A DNA stretch of 64,000 nucleotides from Halopseudomonas bauzanensis (GCF_900114735.1 NZ_FOUA01000002.1:248001-312000), one strand, 5' to 3'; shown: positions 10,172-20,136, counted from the stretch's first letter. Numbers and translations: made by a program. The notes: a model not told the origin generated them from the letters alone.

Positions 10172-11530
10172 ATGGGTCTGGTCCTGATTCTGATCGCACT
10201 GATTGTCTTTATCGTCCTGGCGACAACGCGATTCAAACTGCATCCCTTCCTGGCCCTGCTCGGAGCCGCGCTGTTGGCCGGCTTCGCCTACCAATTGCCG
10301 GTCCTGGAGATCGCCGGGCACATCACCCGCGGCTTCGGCGGCATACTCGGTTACATCGGTATCGTCATCGTGTTCGGCACCATCATCGGGGTGATCCTCG
10401 AGCGCAGCGGCGCCGCCATCACCATGGCGGAAACGGTGATTCGCTTGCTTGGAGAGCGTTTCCCGACGCTAACGGTATCGATCATCGGTTATCTGGTATC
10501 GATTCCCGTATTCTGTGACTCTGGCTACGTTATTCTCAACTCGTTGAAAAATGCCCTGGCCGCGCGGATGAAGGTATCGGTAGTGGCGATGAGTGTGGCC
10601 CTGGCCACCGGCCTGTACGCGACCCATACCTTCGTACCGCCCACCCCCGGCCCGATTGCTGCAGCCGGTAACCTGGGTCTGGAGTCCAATCTCGGGCTGG
10701 TGATCCTGGTCGGTCTGGTGGTGGCGTTCATCACTGCCATGGCCGGTATGCTGTGGGCCAATCGCTTTATCGGCAAGGACATCGAACTGGAAGACGATGG
10801 CGCGCCGATCATGGACAGCAACGATTACCAGGCGATGCGCGACAGCTACGGTGAACTGCCGAGCCCGGTAAAGGCCTTTGCTCCCATCTTCGTGCCGATT
10901 GTCCTGATCTGTCTGGGCACGGTGGTCAATCTGCCGGCACGCCCGGTGGGCGAAGGTGCACTGTATACGCTGGGTACCTTCCTCGGTCAGCCGATCTTCG
11001 CGCTGGCGATTGGCCTGGCGTTGGCCTGTACCCTGCTCAAGTCGGATAACAAGCGTCAGGAGCTGCATGACCGTGTTACCGAAGGGTTGGTGGCTGCGGC
11101 CCCGATCCTGCTGATCACTGGTGCCGGTGGCGCCTTCGGTACCATGCTCAGCGCCACGCCGCTGGGGGATTATCTGGGCCAGACCCTGTCGACCTTGGGC
11201 ATCGGCCTGTTCATGCCGTTCCTGGTAGCCGCTGGTCTCAAGACCGCGCAGGGTTCCAGTACCGTTTCCCTGGTCACCACCTCGGCCTTGGTTGCGCCGC
11301 TGCTCGGTCAGCTGGGGCTGGACAGCGAGATGGGTCGGGTACTGACGGTCATGGCGATCGGTGCCGGTGCGATGACCGTTTCCCACGCCAATGACAGCTT
11401 CTTCTGGGTGGTTACTCAGTTCAGTCGCATGAAGGTAGCGACCGCTTACCAGGCGCAAACCATGGCCACGCTGGTCCAGGGTATTGTCGGCATCATTACC
11501 GTGTGGCTGTTCAGCCTGGTGCTGCTGTGA
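10172..11530 (+). CDS. GntP-family permease (gluconate/glycerate type)
   Basis: This 452-residue polytopic membrane protein belongs to the GntP family of proton-coupled sugar-acid symporters. Visible are about 12 hydrophobic segments, the early F-L-A-L-L-G-A-A-L-L region, the F-V-P-P-T-P-G-P-I-A-A-A loop typical of the family, and H-A-N-D-S-F-F-W near the C-terminus. Its stop overlaps the start of a glycerate kinase (TGATG), so glycerate is the most likely substrate, though gluconate or another aldonate cannot be excluded. RBS AGGAAA precedes the start. The 168-nt stretch upstream shows nothing else. Confidence 0.88.
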   Translation: MGLVLILIALIVFIVLATTRFKLHPFLALLGAALLAGFAYQLPVLEIAGHITRGFGGILGYIGIVIVFGTIIGVILERSGAAITMAETVIRLLGERFPTLTVSIIGYLVSIPVFCDSGYVILNSLKNALAARMKVSVVAMSVALATGLYATHTFVPPTPGPIAAAGNLGLESNLGLVILVGLVVAFITAMAGMLWANRFIGKDIELEDDGAPIMDSNDYQAMRDSYGELPSPVKAFAPIFVPIVLICLGTVVNLPARPVGEGALYTLGTFLGQPIFALAIGLALACTLLKSDNKRQELHDRVTEGLVAAAPILLITGAGGAFGTMLSATPLGDYLGQTLSTLGIGLFMPFLVAAGLKTAQGSSTVSLVTTSALVAPLLGQLGLDSEMGRVLTVMAIGAGAMTVSHANDSFFWVVTQFSRMKVATAYQAQTMATLVQGIVGIITVWLFSLVLL

Positions 11531-12675
11531 TGAAGCTGGTAATCGCTCCCGACTCGTTCAAGGAAAGCCTCAGCGCCGAGGATGTGGCCAGCGCCATTGC
11601 CCGGGGCTGGCAGACAGTCTACCCCGACGCGGATATCCGCCTGTGTCCCATGGCCGATGGCGGCGAAGGCACGGTGGATGCGGTATTGGCTGCCAGCGGG
11701 GGCGAGCGGCGCGAGCTGACTGTGCGCGGCCCGCTCGGCCAGCCGGTGCAGGCCCACTGGGGCTGGCTGGAAGATGGTCAGGCGGTGATCGAAATGGCGG
11801 CCGCCAGTGGCCTGCACTGGGTCGAACCGGCCCAGCGTGATGCCCGTATCACCACCAGCTACGGCACCGGTGAATTGATATTGGCGGCGCTGGATGCCGG
11901 TGCCCGGCGCATCATTCTGGGTATCGGCGGCAGCGCCACCAATGACGGCGGTGCCGGGGTCCTGCAGGCGTTGGGAGTACGGTTGCTGGATGCCGCTGGC
12001 GAGCCACTGGCACCAGGCGGCGCGGCGCTGATCGACCTGCAGCGCATCGAGCTGGATGGCCTGGATCCGCGTCTGGCGGCTGTCGAAGTACTGGTGGCCG
12101 CGGATGTGGATAACCCGCTGTGCGGCCCGCGCGGCGCTTCCCATGTATTCGGTCCGCAGAAGGGCGCCAATCCCGCGCAAGTGGAGCAACTGGACCGGGC
12201 GCTGGAGCATTATGCCGATGTCATGGCCGCTGCCCTGGGCGAGGATGTGCGCAACGTGCCGGGTGTTGGTGCGGCCGGCGGTCTGGGTTTTGCCGCCTGT
12301 GCGGTACTGGGTGCCGGCTTCCGGCCAGGCATTGAGCTGGTGGCGGAATTGTCGGGGCTGGCCGCGGCCATGCAGGGTGCTGATCTGGCCATTACCGGCG
12401 AAGGTCGGCTGGACGGCCAGAGTCTGCACGGCAAGACCCCAGTGGGTGTAGCGCGCGTTGCCCAGGCCGCCGGGGTACCGGTAATCGCGCTGGCCGGTAG
12501 CCTTGGTGAGGGTTATCAGCGGCTGTACGAAGCGGGCATCGATGCCGCCTTCAGCCTCACACCGGGTCCGATCAGCCTGGAGCAGGCCTGCCGCGATGCG
12601 GCGGCGGAACTGTCCGCACGGGCGACCGATCTGGCGCGCTTCTGGCAGTTGGCAGATAAAAAAGCCCGGCGCTGA
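11530..12675 (+). CDS. garK: Glycerate 2-kinase (GarK/GlxK family)
   Basis: A 381-residue class II glycerate kinase that phosphorylates D-glycerate to 2-phosphoglycerate, feeding lower glycolysis. It has the family start M-K-L-V-I-A-P-D-S-F-K-E-S-L, C-P-M-A-D-G-G-E-G-T, the G-I-G-G-S-A-T-N-D-G-G nucleotide loop, and T-G-E-G-R-L-D-G-Q-S near residue 290. It is translationally coupled to the GntP-type permease (1-nt overlap), forming an uptake-and-phosphorylate pair. Its last codons run into a terminator shared with the opposing TRAP operon. Confidence 0.93.
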   Translation: MKLVIAPDSFKESLSAEDVASAIARGWQTVYPDADIRLCPMADGGEGTVDAVLAASGGERRELTVRGPLGQPVQAHWGWLEDGQAVIEMAAASGLHWVEPAQRDARITTSYGTGELILAALDAGARRIILGIGGSATNDGGAGVLQALGVRLLDAAGEPLAPGGAALIDLQRIELDGLDPRLAAVEVLVAADVDNPLCGPRGASHVFGPQKGANPAQVEQLDRALEHYADVMAAALGEDVRNVPGVGAAGGLGFAACAVLGAGFRPGIELVAELSGLAAAMQGADLAITGEGRLDGQSLHGKTPVGVARVAQAAGVPVIALAGSLGEGYQRLYEAGIDAAFSLTPGPISLEQACRDAAAELSARATDLARFWQLADKKARR

Positions 12676-12683
12676 GGCCGGGC
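12658..12683 (-). terminator. Terminator of the dctPQM operon (bidirectional position)
   Basis: A 7-bp GC stem (GCCCGGC / GCCGGGC, 6-nt loop) is followed on the minus strand by six T residues. It lies 28 nt after dctM and overlaps the last codons of the convergent glycerate kinase. Confidence 0.8.
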
Positions 12684-12710
12684 AAGTGCTTGACGCAGAG
12701 CGTACCTGTC

Positions 12711-13991
12711 CTACATGCCCAACCATTCGGGCAGTGCCAGGGATATGAATGGCACGTAGGTAACCAATATCAGGAACACCAGCATCATCAGCAGCCACGG
12801 CGACACCGCCCTGATGGTGCGGGTCAGCGGCATGCCGGTAACCGCCGAGGTGACGAACAGGTTAAGCCCGGTCGGTGGCGTGATCAGGCCGATCTCCATG
12901 TTCACCACCATGATGATGCCTAGGTGGATCGGGTCGATGCCCAACTGTGTGGCGATCGGGAACAGGATCGGCGCCAGGATCAGGATGATCGCCGACGGTT
13001 CCATAAAGGTCCCCGCGACCAGCAGTACGATATTGACCACGATGAGGAACTCGATGGGGCTGAAGCCCTGTGCCACCACCCACGCGGTGATCGACTGCGG
13101 GATCTGCTCGGTGGTCAGTACGTGGGCGAAGAGCATGGCATTGGCGATGATGAACATCAGCACCACACTGAGCTTGGCGGCTTCGATCACCGTCCCGGGA
13201 CACTGGCGGAAAGTCATGTCGCGATGGATAAAGATCGCCACGAAGGCTGCATAGATCGCTGCGACTGCGGCGGCCTCGGTGGGTGTGAACATGCCCGAGT
13301 AGATGCCCCCGAGGATGATCACGATCAACAGCAGGCCCCAGATGGCGCGACGGCCGGTGCGCAGCACTTCCTGGAAGGAGGCGCGCGGAAGCGCCGGCAT
13401 GTCCTTGATGTGGGCAAGAATGTAGATGGCTGCCATCAGGAACAGGCCGAGTAGCAGGCCTGGCACCACACCGGCCATGAACAACTTGCCGACCGAGGTC
13501 TCGGTAGCAGTGGCATACACCACCATGACGATGGATGGCGGGATCAGGATGCCCAGGGTACCGGCGTTACAGACGATACCGGCGGCGAAGTCCTGCTTGT
13601 AGCCGGAGCGCACCATACCGGCGATGACGATGGAGCCCACGGCGGCCACGGTGGCCGGCGAGGAACCACTCAATGCGGCGAACAACATGCACGCCAGAAT
13701 CGCGGCAATGGCCAGGCCGCCCTTGATGTGGCCGACACAGGCATTGGCAAAGTCGATCAGGCGATGGGCCACGCCGCCAGTGGTCATGAAGGCGCCCGCC
13801 AGGAGGAAGAACGGAATCGCCATCAGGGTGTAGTGTTCGCTGCTTTCGAACAGCTTGATGGCCAGCGAGCGCACCGAGTCGTTGCTGAACATCAGAATGG
13901 TCATGGCCCCGGACAGACCGAGGGAGATCGCCACCGGGATACCGATGAACATCAGCGCGAACAGGGCAAGGAACAGGAAGGCAATGGTCAT
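12711..13991 (-). CDS. dctM: TRAP transporter large permease DctM
   Basis: The 426-residue, roughly 12-helix membrane subunit of a tripartite ATP-independent periplasmic transporter, which uses the sodium or proton gradient. Family features include F-I-G-I-P-V-A-I-S-L-G near the N-terminus, L-S-G-S-S-P-A-T-V-A-A-V-G-S and G-L-I-T-P-P-T-G-L-N-L-F near the C-terminus. Its ATG overlaps the dctQ stop by four bases. With DctP and the adjacent DctBD sensor pair it is most likely a C4-dicarboxylate importer. Confidence 0.95.
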   Translation of the reverse strand: MTIAFLFLALFALMFIGIPVAISLGLSGAMTILMFSNDSVRSLAIKLFESSEHYTLMAIPFFLLAGAFMTTGGVAHRLIDFANACVGHIKGGLAIAAILACMLFAALSGSSPATVAAVGSIVIAGMVRSGYKQDFAAGIVCNAGTLGILIPPSIVMVVYATATETSVGKLFMAGVVPGLLLGLFLMAAIYILAHIKDMPALPRASFQEVLRTGRRAIWGLLLIVIILGGIYSGMFTPTEAAAVAAIYAAFVAIFIHRDMTFRQCPGTVIEAAKLSVVLMFIIANAMLFAHVLTTEQIPQSITAWVVAQGFSPIEFLIVVNIVLLVAGTFMEPSAIILILAPILFPIATQLGIDPIHLGIIMVVNMEIGLITPPTGLNLFVTSAVTGMPLTRTIRAVSPWLLMMLVFLILVTYVPFISLALPEWLGM

Positions 13992-14629
13992 TGTTTAGCC
14001 TCCTCGGCCGTGTTTGCTGTGGCGAGTTTCAGGGCATCCTCGGCTTCGCCGTGGCCGCCCAGGCCCAATTGCTGGTTGCGCAGGATGCGCACGAACACCT
14101 GAAGGAAGCGCAGGAACATGAGGCTGAAGCCGATGGGGACGATCATCACGATATGCCACTGCATGATGCCGAAGCGATCGAGGTCTTCGGCTCCGATGCC
14201 GGCGCGCAGCAGCGCGGCGACCCATTCCTCACTGGAGTAGGCCATCAACGCGCAATAGGCGAGACAGATGCCGACGGCAAGCAGGGCGACGCCCTTCTGC
14301 GCCCGCAGGCTGAAATTGCGTACCAGCAGATCGACACCGATGTGGGCGCCGATACGCACGCCCCAGGCCAGGCCGACGAAGATCAGCCAGCCGAACATGG
14401 CTTTGGACAGGGCGATGCTCCAGGTCATTTCCTGGGCCAGGAAGAGGATGCTATCGCCGATCGAGAACAATGCATCCTCGGCAAGGGGAATCGTATCGGC
14501 GAGTGAATAGAACACCGAATAGAGGTTGTTGAGTACCACGTAGAGGAAGGTGACCAGCGTCATTCCCGATAACAGGATGAACACCAGGGCCTCCTCCAAA
14601 TGGTTCCAGGCACGAGCGACAGGGTTCAT
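13988..14629 (-). CDS. dctQ: TRAP transporter small permease DctQ
   Basis: A 213-residue membrane protein with four predicted helices, the small DctQ subunit that pairs with DctM. It contains the W-x-I-x-L-S-K-A-M-F-G-W-L-I-F-V-G-L-A-W-G segment and R-x-G-A-H-I-G-V-D-L-L, the hallmark of DctQ. It is longer than the shortest family members but within range for the DctPQM systems of pseudomonads. It lies 98 nt downstream of dctP, separated by a strong hairpin, and is coupled to dctM. Confidence 0.92.
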   Translation of the reverse strand: MNPVARAWNHLEEALVFILLSGMTLVTFLYVVLNNLYSVFYSLADTIPLAEDALFSIGDSILFLAQEMTWSIALSKAMFGWLIFVGLAWGVRIGAHIGVDLLVRNFSLRAQKGVALLAVGICLAYCALMAYSSEEWVAALLRAGIGAEDLDRFGIMQWHIVMIVPIGFSLMFLRFLQVFVRILRNQQLGLGGHGEAEDALKLATANTAEEAKQ

Positions 14630-14688
14630 GCAGGGTCTCCGTCAGGGGAACGGTCAATGGGAGAGTGAGTAAGCCCCGGGTGGGGCTG

Positions 14689-14716
14689 CGGCGCTGCGTG
14701 CAGTGACGCAGCGCCG
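14689..14716 (-). other. Intercistronic hairpin between dctP and dctQ
   Basis: An 11-bp perfect GC-rich stem (CGGCGCTGCGT / ACGCAGCGCCG, 6-nt loop) lies between the dctP stop and the dctQ start. There is no T-run, so it is more likely an mRNA-stabilising or partial terminator element than a full terminator. Confidence 0.65.
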
Positions 14717-14727
14717 CCCGACCGGCT

Positions 14728-15753
<1,026 letters not shown>

Positions 15754-15820
15754 TCAGGCGCCGTAGCACCGAACCGTTGAGGGCGAACGAGGTTGGTTCA
15801 GGCGCCCTGTCAAAGCTAAG

Positions 15821-15836
15821 AGCAAGGGCCATGCCA
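15821..15836 (-). promoter_or_regulatory. Sigma-54 (-24/-12) promoter of dctPQM
   Basis: Read on the minus strand the site is TGGCATGGCCCTTGCT, matching TGGCAC-N5-TTGCW with the GG and GC spaced by 10. It is about 100 nt upstream of dctP. The gene product DctD is a sigma-54-dependent activator, so the pairing is coherent. The remaining upstream space to the dctD stop (about 138 nt) could hold its binding sites; I see only weak dyads there (for example CGCCAG...CTGGCG at about 15876-15904). Confidence 0.8.
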
Positions 15837-15974
15837 GTCTGCTATCAGTGGTGTGGGAAAGCTTGGTAGAAGGCCGCCAGACCAGATGGCATCAGGCCTG
15901 GCGTGTTGCGAGGAGGTTGCTTGGGGCGGTACCGGAGGCTGTGGAGCCCGAGCTGTTTGGCGGAAACCCGCCGG

Positions 15975-17369
15975 TCAGTCGAGGTCTTCTGGCGAGCTTC
16001 CGCCAACCGGTGTGAAGCTCAGTCCGTGCTTGCGCAGTTTGTCGTGCAGTGTTTTGCGCGGGATGCCGAGGGCCTCGGCGAGGCTGCGCAGGGAATTGTG
16101 TGGATGATCCAGTTCGGCGGCGATCAGGGCGCGCTCGAAGGCCTCGACCTGGACGCCCAGGTTGCCACTCAGTGCGGCGCTGTCGGTCAGGCCCTCCTGA
16201 CCCGGTTCCAGTTCAAGGTCCAGGCCCAGGGCGAAGCGTTCAGCGGCGTTCTGCAGCTCGCGCACGTTGCCCGGCCAGGCATGACGTAGCAGCATGGCGC
16301 GCTGGCCGGCCGGTAACTCGCGGGTGGGCAGGCCATGGCGGCTGCTGGCGCCCATGGCGAAATGCTGGAACAGCAGCAACGGATCTTCGCCGCGCTCGCG
16401 CAGCGGTGGAATACGCAGGGGGGCGACATTCAGCCGGTAATACAGGTCGGCTCGGAAGCGGCCCTGGTCGGCGGCCTGGCGCAAGTCTTCCTTGGTGGCG
16501 GCAATCACGCGGATATCCAGCGCAATCGACTGGTTGCCGCCCAGGCGCTCGACCACCCGTTCCTGCAACAGGCGCAGCAGCTTGACCTGCACCTCCAGGC
16601 TCATGCTCTCGATCTCATCGAGAAACAGGGTGCCGCCGTTGGCGAATTCGAACTTGCCGATACGGCGCCTCGAAGCGCCGGTAAAAGCCCCCGGCTCGTG
16701 ACCGAACAGCTCGCTTTCCACCACCGACTCGGCCAGGGCGCCGGCATTGATGGCGACAAAGGGACCGTTACGGCGGCTGGACAGGTCATGCAGGGCGCGG
16801 GCGACCACTTCCTTGCCGGTGCCAGTCTCGCCGAGGATCAGCACATCGCTGTTGATGCCGGCGAGGGCACCTATCTGTTCATGCAGGCGGCGCATGGCCG
16901 GTGACTGGCCGATCAGCCGGCCAGCCAGTTCCTGGCGGTCAGCCAGCGCCAGGCGCAGGCTGCGGTTGTCCAGCACCAGTTGGCGCACAGCCAGGGCACG
17001 GCGCACGCTGTCGAGCAGGGTGTCGTTGGCGAAGGGCTTTTCCAGAAAGTCGTAGGCACCGGCGCGCATGGCCTGGACCGCCAGGGGGACGTCGCCGTGG
17101 CCGGTGATCAGCAGCACTGGCAGTTCGGCGTCCTGCTCATGCAGCTGTTGCAGCAATTGCAGGCCGTCGAGGCCGGGCATGCGGATATCGCTGACCAGCA
17201 CACCCGGCCAGTCATGCGGAATACGCGTAGCCAGGCCATTGGCGTCGCCAAGGCTGAGGACCTTGAGCCCGGCCAGGTCGAGGGTCTGGCTGAGCGCCTG
17301 GCGCAGATGGGCGTCATCGTCGATCAGCACCACCTGGATATGGTTACCGATACTGTTATCGCTGGTCAT
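15975..17369 (-). CDS. dctD: C4-dicarboxylate response regulator DctD
   Basis: A 464-residue NtrC-type response regulator. The N-terminal receiver domain has the acidic pocket D-D-D (17-19), phosphoacceptor Asp61 in V-S-D-I-R-M-P-G and a Lys in L-E-K-P-F. The AAA+ domain has Walker A G-E-T-G-T-G-K-E and the sigma-54 contact loop G-A-F-T-G-A, and the C-terminus has a Fis-type helix-turn-helix (S-L-R-S-L-A-E-A-L-G-I-P-R-K-T-L). It starts two nt after dctB ends, and a matching sigma-54 promoter lies before dctP. Confidence 0.95.
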   Translation of the reverse strand: MTSDNSIGNHIQVVLIDDDAHLRQALSQTLDLAGLKVLSLGDANGLATRIPHDWPGVLVSDIRMPGLDGLQLLQQLHEQDAELPVLLITGHGDVPLAVQAMRAGAYDFLEKPFANDTLLDSVRRALAVRQLVLDNRSLRLALADRQELAGRLIGQSPAMRRLHEQIGALAGINSDVLILGETGTGKEVVARALHDLSSRRNGPFVAINAGALAESVVESELFGHEPGAFTGASRRRIGKFEFANGGTLFLDEIESMSLEVQVKLLRLLQERVVERLGGNQSIALDIRVIAATKEDLRQAADQGRFRADLYYRLNVAPLRIPPLRERGEDPLLLFQHFAMGASSRHGLPTRELPAGQRAMLLRHAWPGNVRELQNAAERFALGLDLELEPGQEGLTDSAALSGNLGVQVEAFERALIAAELDHPHNSLRSLAEALGIPRKTLHDKLRKHGLSFTPVGGSSPEDLD

Positions 17370-17371
17370 GA

Positions 17372-19195
17372 TCAGAAATCCTCGGTGGGCTGGAGATTGA
17401 CGCCCGGGCTGGCCAGGCGCAGGCGCAGGGTCAGCAGCGCGCCGCCGTCCGGATGATTGGCCAGCAGCAGTTCGCCGCCCAGGGCGCGCATCAGGGTATC
17501 GCAGATGGACAGGCCGAGGCCGAGGCCCTGGGCGCTGGTCTTGGTGGTGAAGAACGGCTCGCGGGCGTGCTCCAGGGCATCATCGGAAAAACCGGGGCCG
17601 TTGTCGCGCAGCAGCAGGTGGATGTACTCACCATGCTGCTCGGTGCTGATCCAGATGCGCCGCGGCGGGGCTTTCTCGCTCAAGGCGTCGAGGGCATTGG
17701 CGAGCAGGTTGCCGAGTACCTGGCGCAGGCGTGTCTCGCCGGCCTGGACCCAGATGGTCGCCTCCGGCAGGTCACGGCTCAGCTCCACATCCAGCTCCCG
17801 GCGGCGTTTGGCCAGCAGCGCCATGGTGTCGTCCAGTGCCGGTTGCAGGGCGACCCGTGCCGGGGCATGGCGATCACGGCGGGCGAAGGCGCGCAGGTGG
17901 GCGATGATCGACGCCATGCGCCCGGTCAGCTCGCTGATCAAGCCGAGGTTGGTACGGGCATCATCGGTGCGCTGATGGTCGAGCAGGGTGGCGGCGTTCT
18001 CGGCATAGCTGCGGATCGCCGCCAGCGGCTGATTGAGTTCGTGGCTGATGCTGGCGCTCATGGTTCCCAATGCCGACAGCTTGCCGGCCTGCACCAGCTC
18101 GTCCTGGGCGCGCACCAATCCCTGCTGGGCCTGTTCGCGTTCCAGCACTTCCTGCTTGAGCCGGTCGTTGAGTTGCTCCAGGTCGAGGGTGCGTTCCAGC
18201 ACACGCTGCTCCAGTTCGGCGCGGGCGCGGGCGTCCAGAGCGATGCGCTCGAGATAGTGGCGGCGGCGCAGTATCAACAGGCTGAATAGCAGCAGCAACA
18301 CCAGCAGGGTGGCGCCGCCCACCGCCAGGGCGGTGCGCACCGGGCGATCGAGCAGCAGTCGAGGCGCCATGATACTGACCGTCCACTCGGTTTCCGGCAG
18401 GTGACTGCTCTGCACCAGCCAGGCACCCGGATCGAACGGCAATGGTCGTGGCGACAGGGTCGGATAGGGCTGGTTGGCGGCAATATTGGCACGTTCCTCG
18501 TCGCTCAACGGGCGGGTGGCATGGAATCTCCACTCGGGGCGCGAGGTGAGGATGACCACGCCATTGCTGTCGGTAACCATCAATTGCTCGGGGGTGTTGC
18601 CCCACAGGGTTTCGGTATGGTCGAGATCGACCTTGACCACCAGCACACCGATCTTGCGCTCCTGTTCATGCATGGCATAGGCGAAGTAGTAGCCGCGCTT
18701 GCCGGAGGTGGTGCCGAGGCCGAAGAACTGTCCCAGCTGGCCGGACAGAGCCTCGCGAAAGTACGGGCGGAAGTCGAAGTTGCCGCCGACGAAGCTATCG
18801 GGCTGGTCCCAGTTGGAGGCAGCCAGGGTATGGCCCTTGGGGTTCAGCAGGTAGATCACATCGGCACCGGTCTGCTCGCGGATCTGCGCCAGCAACTGGT
18901 TGGCCTGCTGCAGTATCGCGCTATCGGTAGGGGCATGCATGGCGCTACGCAGATCCGGCAGGTCACCGAGGATCTGCGGCAATACCTCGAAGCGACGCAG
19001 GGTGCCGAGCAGGTTGGCGATGTACAGATCGAGGGTCTGGCGATTCTGTTCGATCAGTACGCCGCGGTAGTAGCGCTCGGCCAGGTGCTGCACCGGCCAT
19101 AACAGCGGCACCAGCAGCAGCGCCAGCAACGCCAAGCTGCGCCAGCGCGGGCGATGCGGAGTCCTGGTTGCCGGGGTATGCGAAGTCTGGTCCAT
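17372..19195 (-). CDS. dctB: C4-dicarboxylate sensor histidine kinase DctB
   Basis: A membrane sensor kinase of 607 residues. It has two transmembrane helices (about 20-40 and 290-315) around a periplasmic double-PAS (dCache-like) sensor, a coiled coil after the second helix, the HisKA box S-H-E-L-N-Q-P-L-A-A-I-R-S-Y, and the ATPase N, G1 and G2 boxes (N-A-L-D-A-L, D-N-G-P-G, G-L-G-L-G-L-S-I). Start is ambiguous: ATG 19195 is used, but a GTG at 19210 would add five residues. Neither has a strong RBS. It is the first gene of dctBD. Confidence 0.93.
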   Translation of the reverse strand: MDQTSHTPATRTPHRPRWRSLALLALLLVPLLWPVQHLAERYYRGVLIEQNRQTLDLYIANLLGTLRRFEVLPQILGDLPDLRSAMHAPTDSAILQQANQLLAQIREQTGADVIYLLNPKGHTLAASNWDQPDSFVGGNFDFRPYFREALSGQLGQFFGLGTTSGKRGYYFAYAMHEQERKIGVLVVKVDLDHTETLWGNTPEQLMVTDSNGVVILTSRPEWRFHATRPLSDEERANIAANQPYPTLSPRPLPFDPGAWLVQSSHLPETEWTVSIMAPRLLLDRPVRTALAVGGATLLVLLLLFSLLILRRRHYLERIALDARARAELEQRVLERTLDLEQLNDRLKQEVLEREQAQQGLVRAQDELVQAGKLSALGTMSASISHELNQPLAAIRSYAENAATLLDHQRTDDARTNLGLISELTGRMASIIAHLRAFARRDRHAPARVALQPALDDTMALLAKRRRELDVELSRDLPEATIWVQAGETRLRQVLGNLLANALDALSEKAPPRRIWISTEQHGEYIHLLLRDNGPGFSDDALEHAREPFFTTKTSAQGLGLGLSICDTLMRALGGELLLANHPDGGALLTLRLRLASPGVNLQPTEDF

Positions 19196-19303
19196 CGCTG
19201 CATTATGCACGTTTGCAGCGCTGGTAAAGAGCCCCGCCCTGAAGTCAGGTCTGCGGTTTGGACGCTGGCGTCGAGCATCCGATGCAGGCGTCCGGTATCC
19301 GGA

Positions 19304-19507
19304 TCAGAGCGTGGGCCGGGGCAGCACGCCGTGGTCATGATGGCTCATCAGTTCCGGAAAGTCGCGCAGTTGGGCATTCAATGCCTGGGCTTCGCGATAA
19401 TCCTCGATCGCCCGGCGATAGGCCATACGCCGCTTGTCTTCCTGCCGTCGGCGCTCGTTGCGCACGCTCTTGACGGATTCACCTGCAAAGTCTGGAACGA
19501 AAGCCAT
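19304..19507 (-). CDS. Small conserved-looking hypothetical protein
   Basis: A 67-residue basic, mainly helical protein with a charged stretch (R-N-E-R-R-R-Q-E-D-K-R-R-M) and no hydrophobic segment. The ATG at 19507 has an excellent GGGAGG site at the right distance, which is the main reason to accept it as real. Function unknown. It lies alone between dctB and a convergent-free gap. Confidence 0.55.
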   Translation of the reverse strand: MAFVPDFAGESVKSVRNERRRQEDKRRMAYRRAIEDYREAQALNAQLRDFPELMSHHDHGVLPRPTL

Positions 19508-19675
19508 GCTGTCGCCTCCCGGAGCATTGAACATGATATGGGCGAGCCCATCTTGCGACCTTCGGGATGACCGATTGATGACGGTTACGCTGCAATTTCG
19601 GGACAGCTGCCCGGCGGCAGCGAGCCCATGAAGGACCCGGCGCTGCGTCGCTCTGCCGCAGTGATGGAATAAATT

Positions 19676-19712
19676 ATCAATTGCGACTGATTATCATCAA
19701 TAGTACTGTCCT
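19676..19712 (+). promoter_or_regulatory. Fur-box-like AT-rich site
   Basis: The stretch contains ATCAATTGCGACTGATTATC followed by ATCAATAG, including the GATTATCAT core seen in Fur operators. It lies about 50 nt before the start at 19753. Similarity to the 19-bp consensus is partial, so the call is tentative. Confidence 0.3.
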
Positions 19713-19752
19713 GCTGAACCGCCCATGTCGGGCCTTTCCAGGAGGATCAATC

Positions 19753-20136
19753 ATGCAGACTTCATTTCGCCTATTCGCCGGGATCATCGCCCTCAGCCTG
19801 AGCGCGGCCGGCTGGGCCGGCGATTCGGCAACGCGTACCGCCCATGCCAAGGGTGAGCCCGCGGAAACCCTGCAGCAGGCGGTCACCAACATGCGCGAGT
19901 ACAACGCGAAACTGGAAGCCTTGCTGGCGAAGGATGAGCTGACAGCGATGGAGATGCATGAAGTACACATGCTGACCTACACCCTGGAAAATGCCCTGCA
20001 GAAAATCCAGGCGGACCTGGTGGAAACCGCCGAGGTGCTGGAAGAGGTGCATATCGCCTCGGAAACCGGCAAGCCCGAGGTCGTAAAGGAAAAGGGACAG
20101 GTTTATCTGCAGGCAACCGGTACGCTGGTACCGTAA
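19753..20136 (+). CDS. Small periplasmic protein, DUF6746-like
   Basis: A 127-residue exported protein with a signal peptide (residues 1-22, ending AGWA) and a helical, acidic mature part (N-M-R-E-Y-N-A-K-L-E-A-L, E-M-H-E-V-H-M-L-T-Y-T-L-E-N-A-L). It resembles small proteins I recall as DUF6746, but I cannot confirm this. The ATG follows AGGAGG. A Fur-like site upstream hints at iron control. The His/Glu-rich helices could bind metal, but this is speculation. Confidence 0.75.
   Translation: MQTSFRLFAGIIALSLSAAGWAGDSATRTAHAKGEPAETLQQAVTNMREYNAKLEALLAKDELTAMEMHEVHMLTYTLENALQKIQADLVETAEVLEEVHIASETGKPEVVKEKGQVYLQATGTLVP

Noticed and set aside
11446-12798. 450-codon minus-strand frame opposite glycerate kinase
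   Set aside because: Glycerate kinase motifs are unambiguous on the plus strand; this frame has none.
15876-15904. DctD upstream activating sites
   Set aside because: Only a weak 6-bp dyad (CGCCAG/CTGGCG) is visible; not enough to list as a site.
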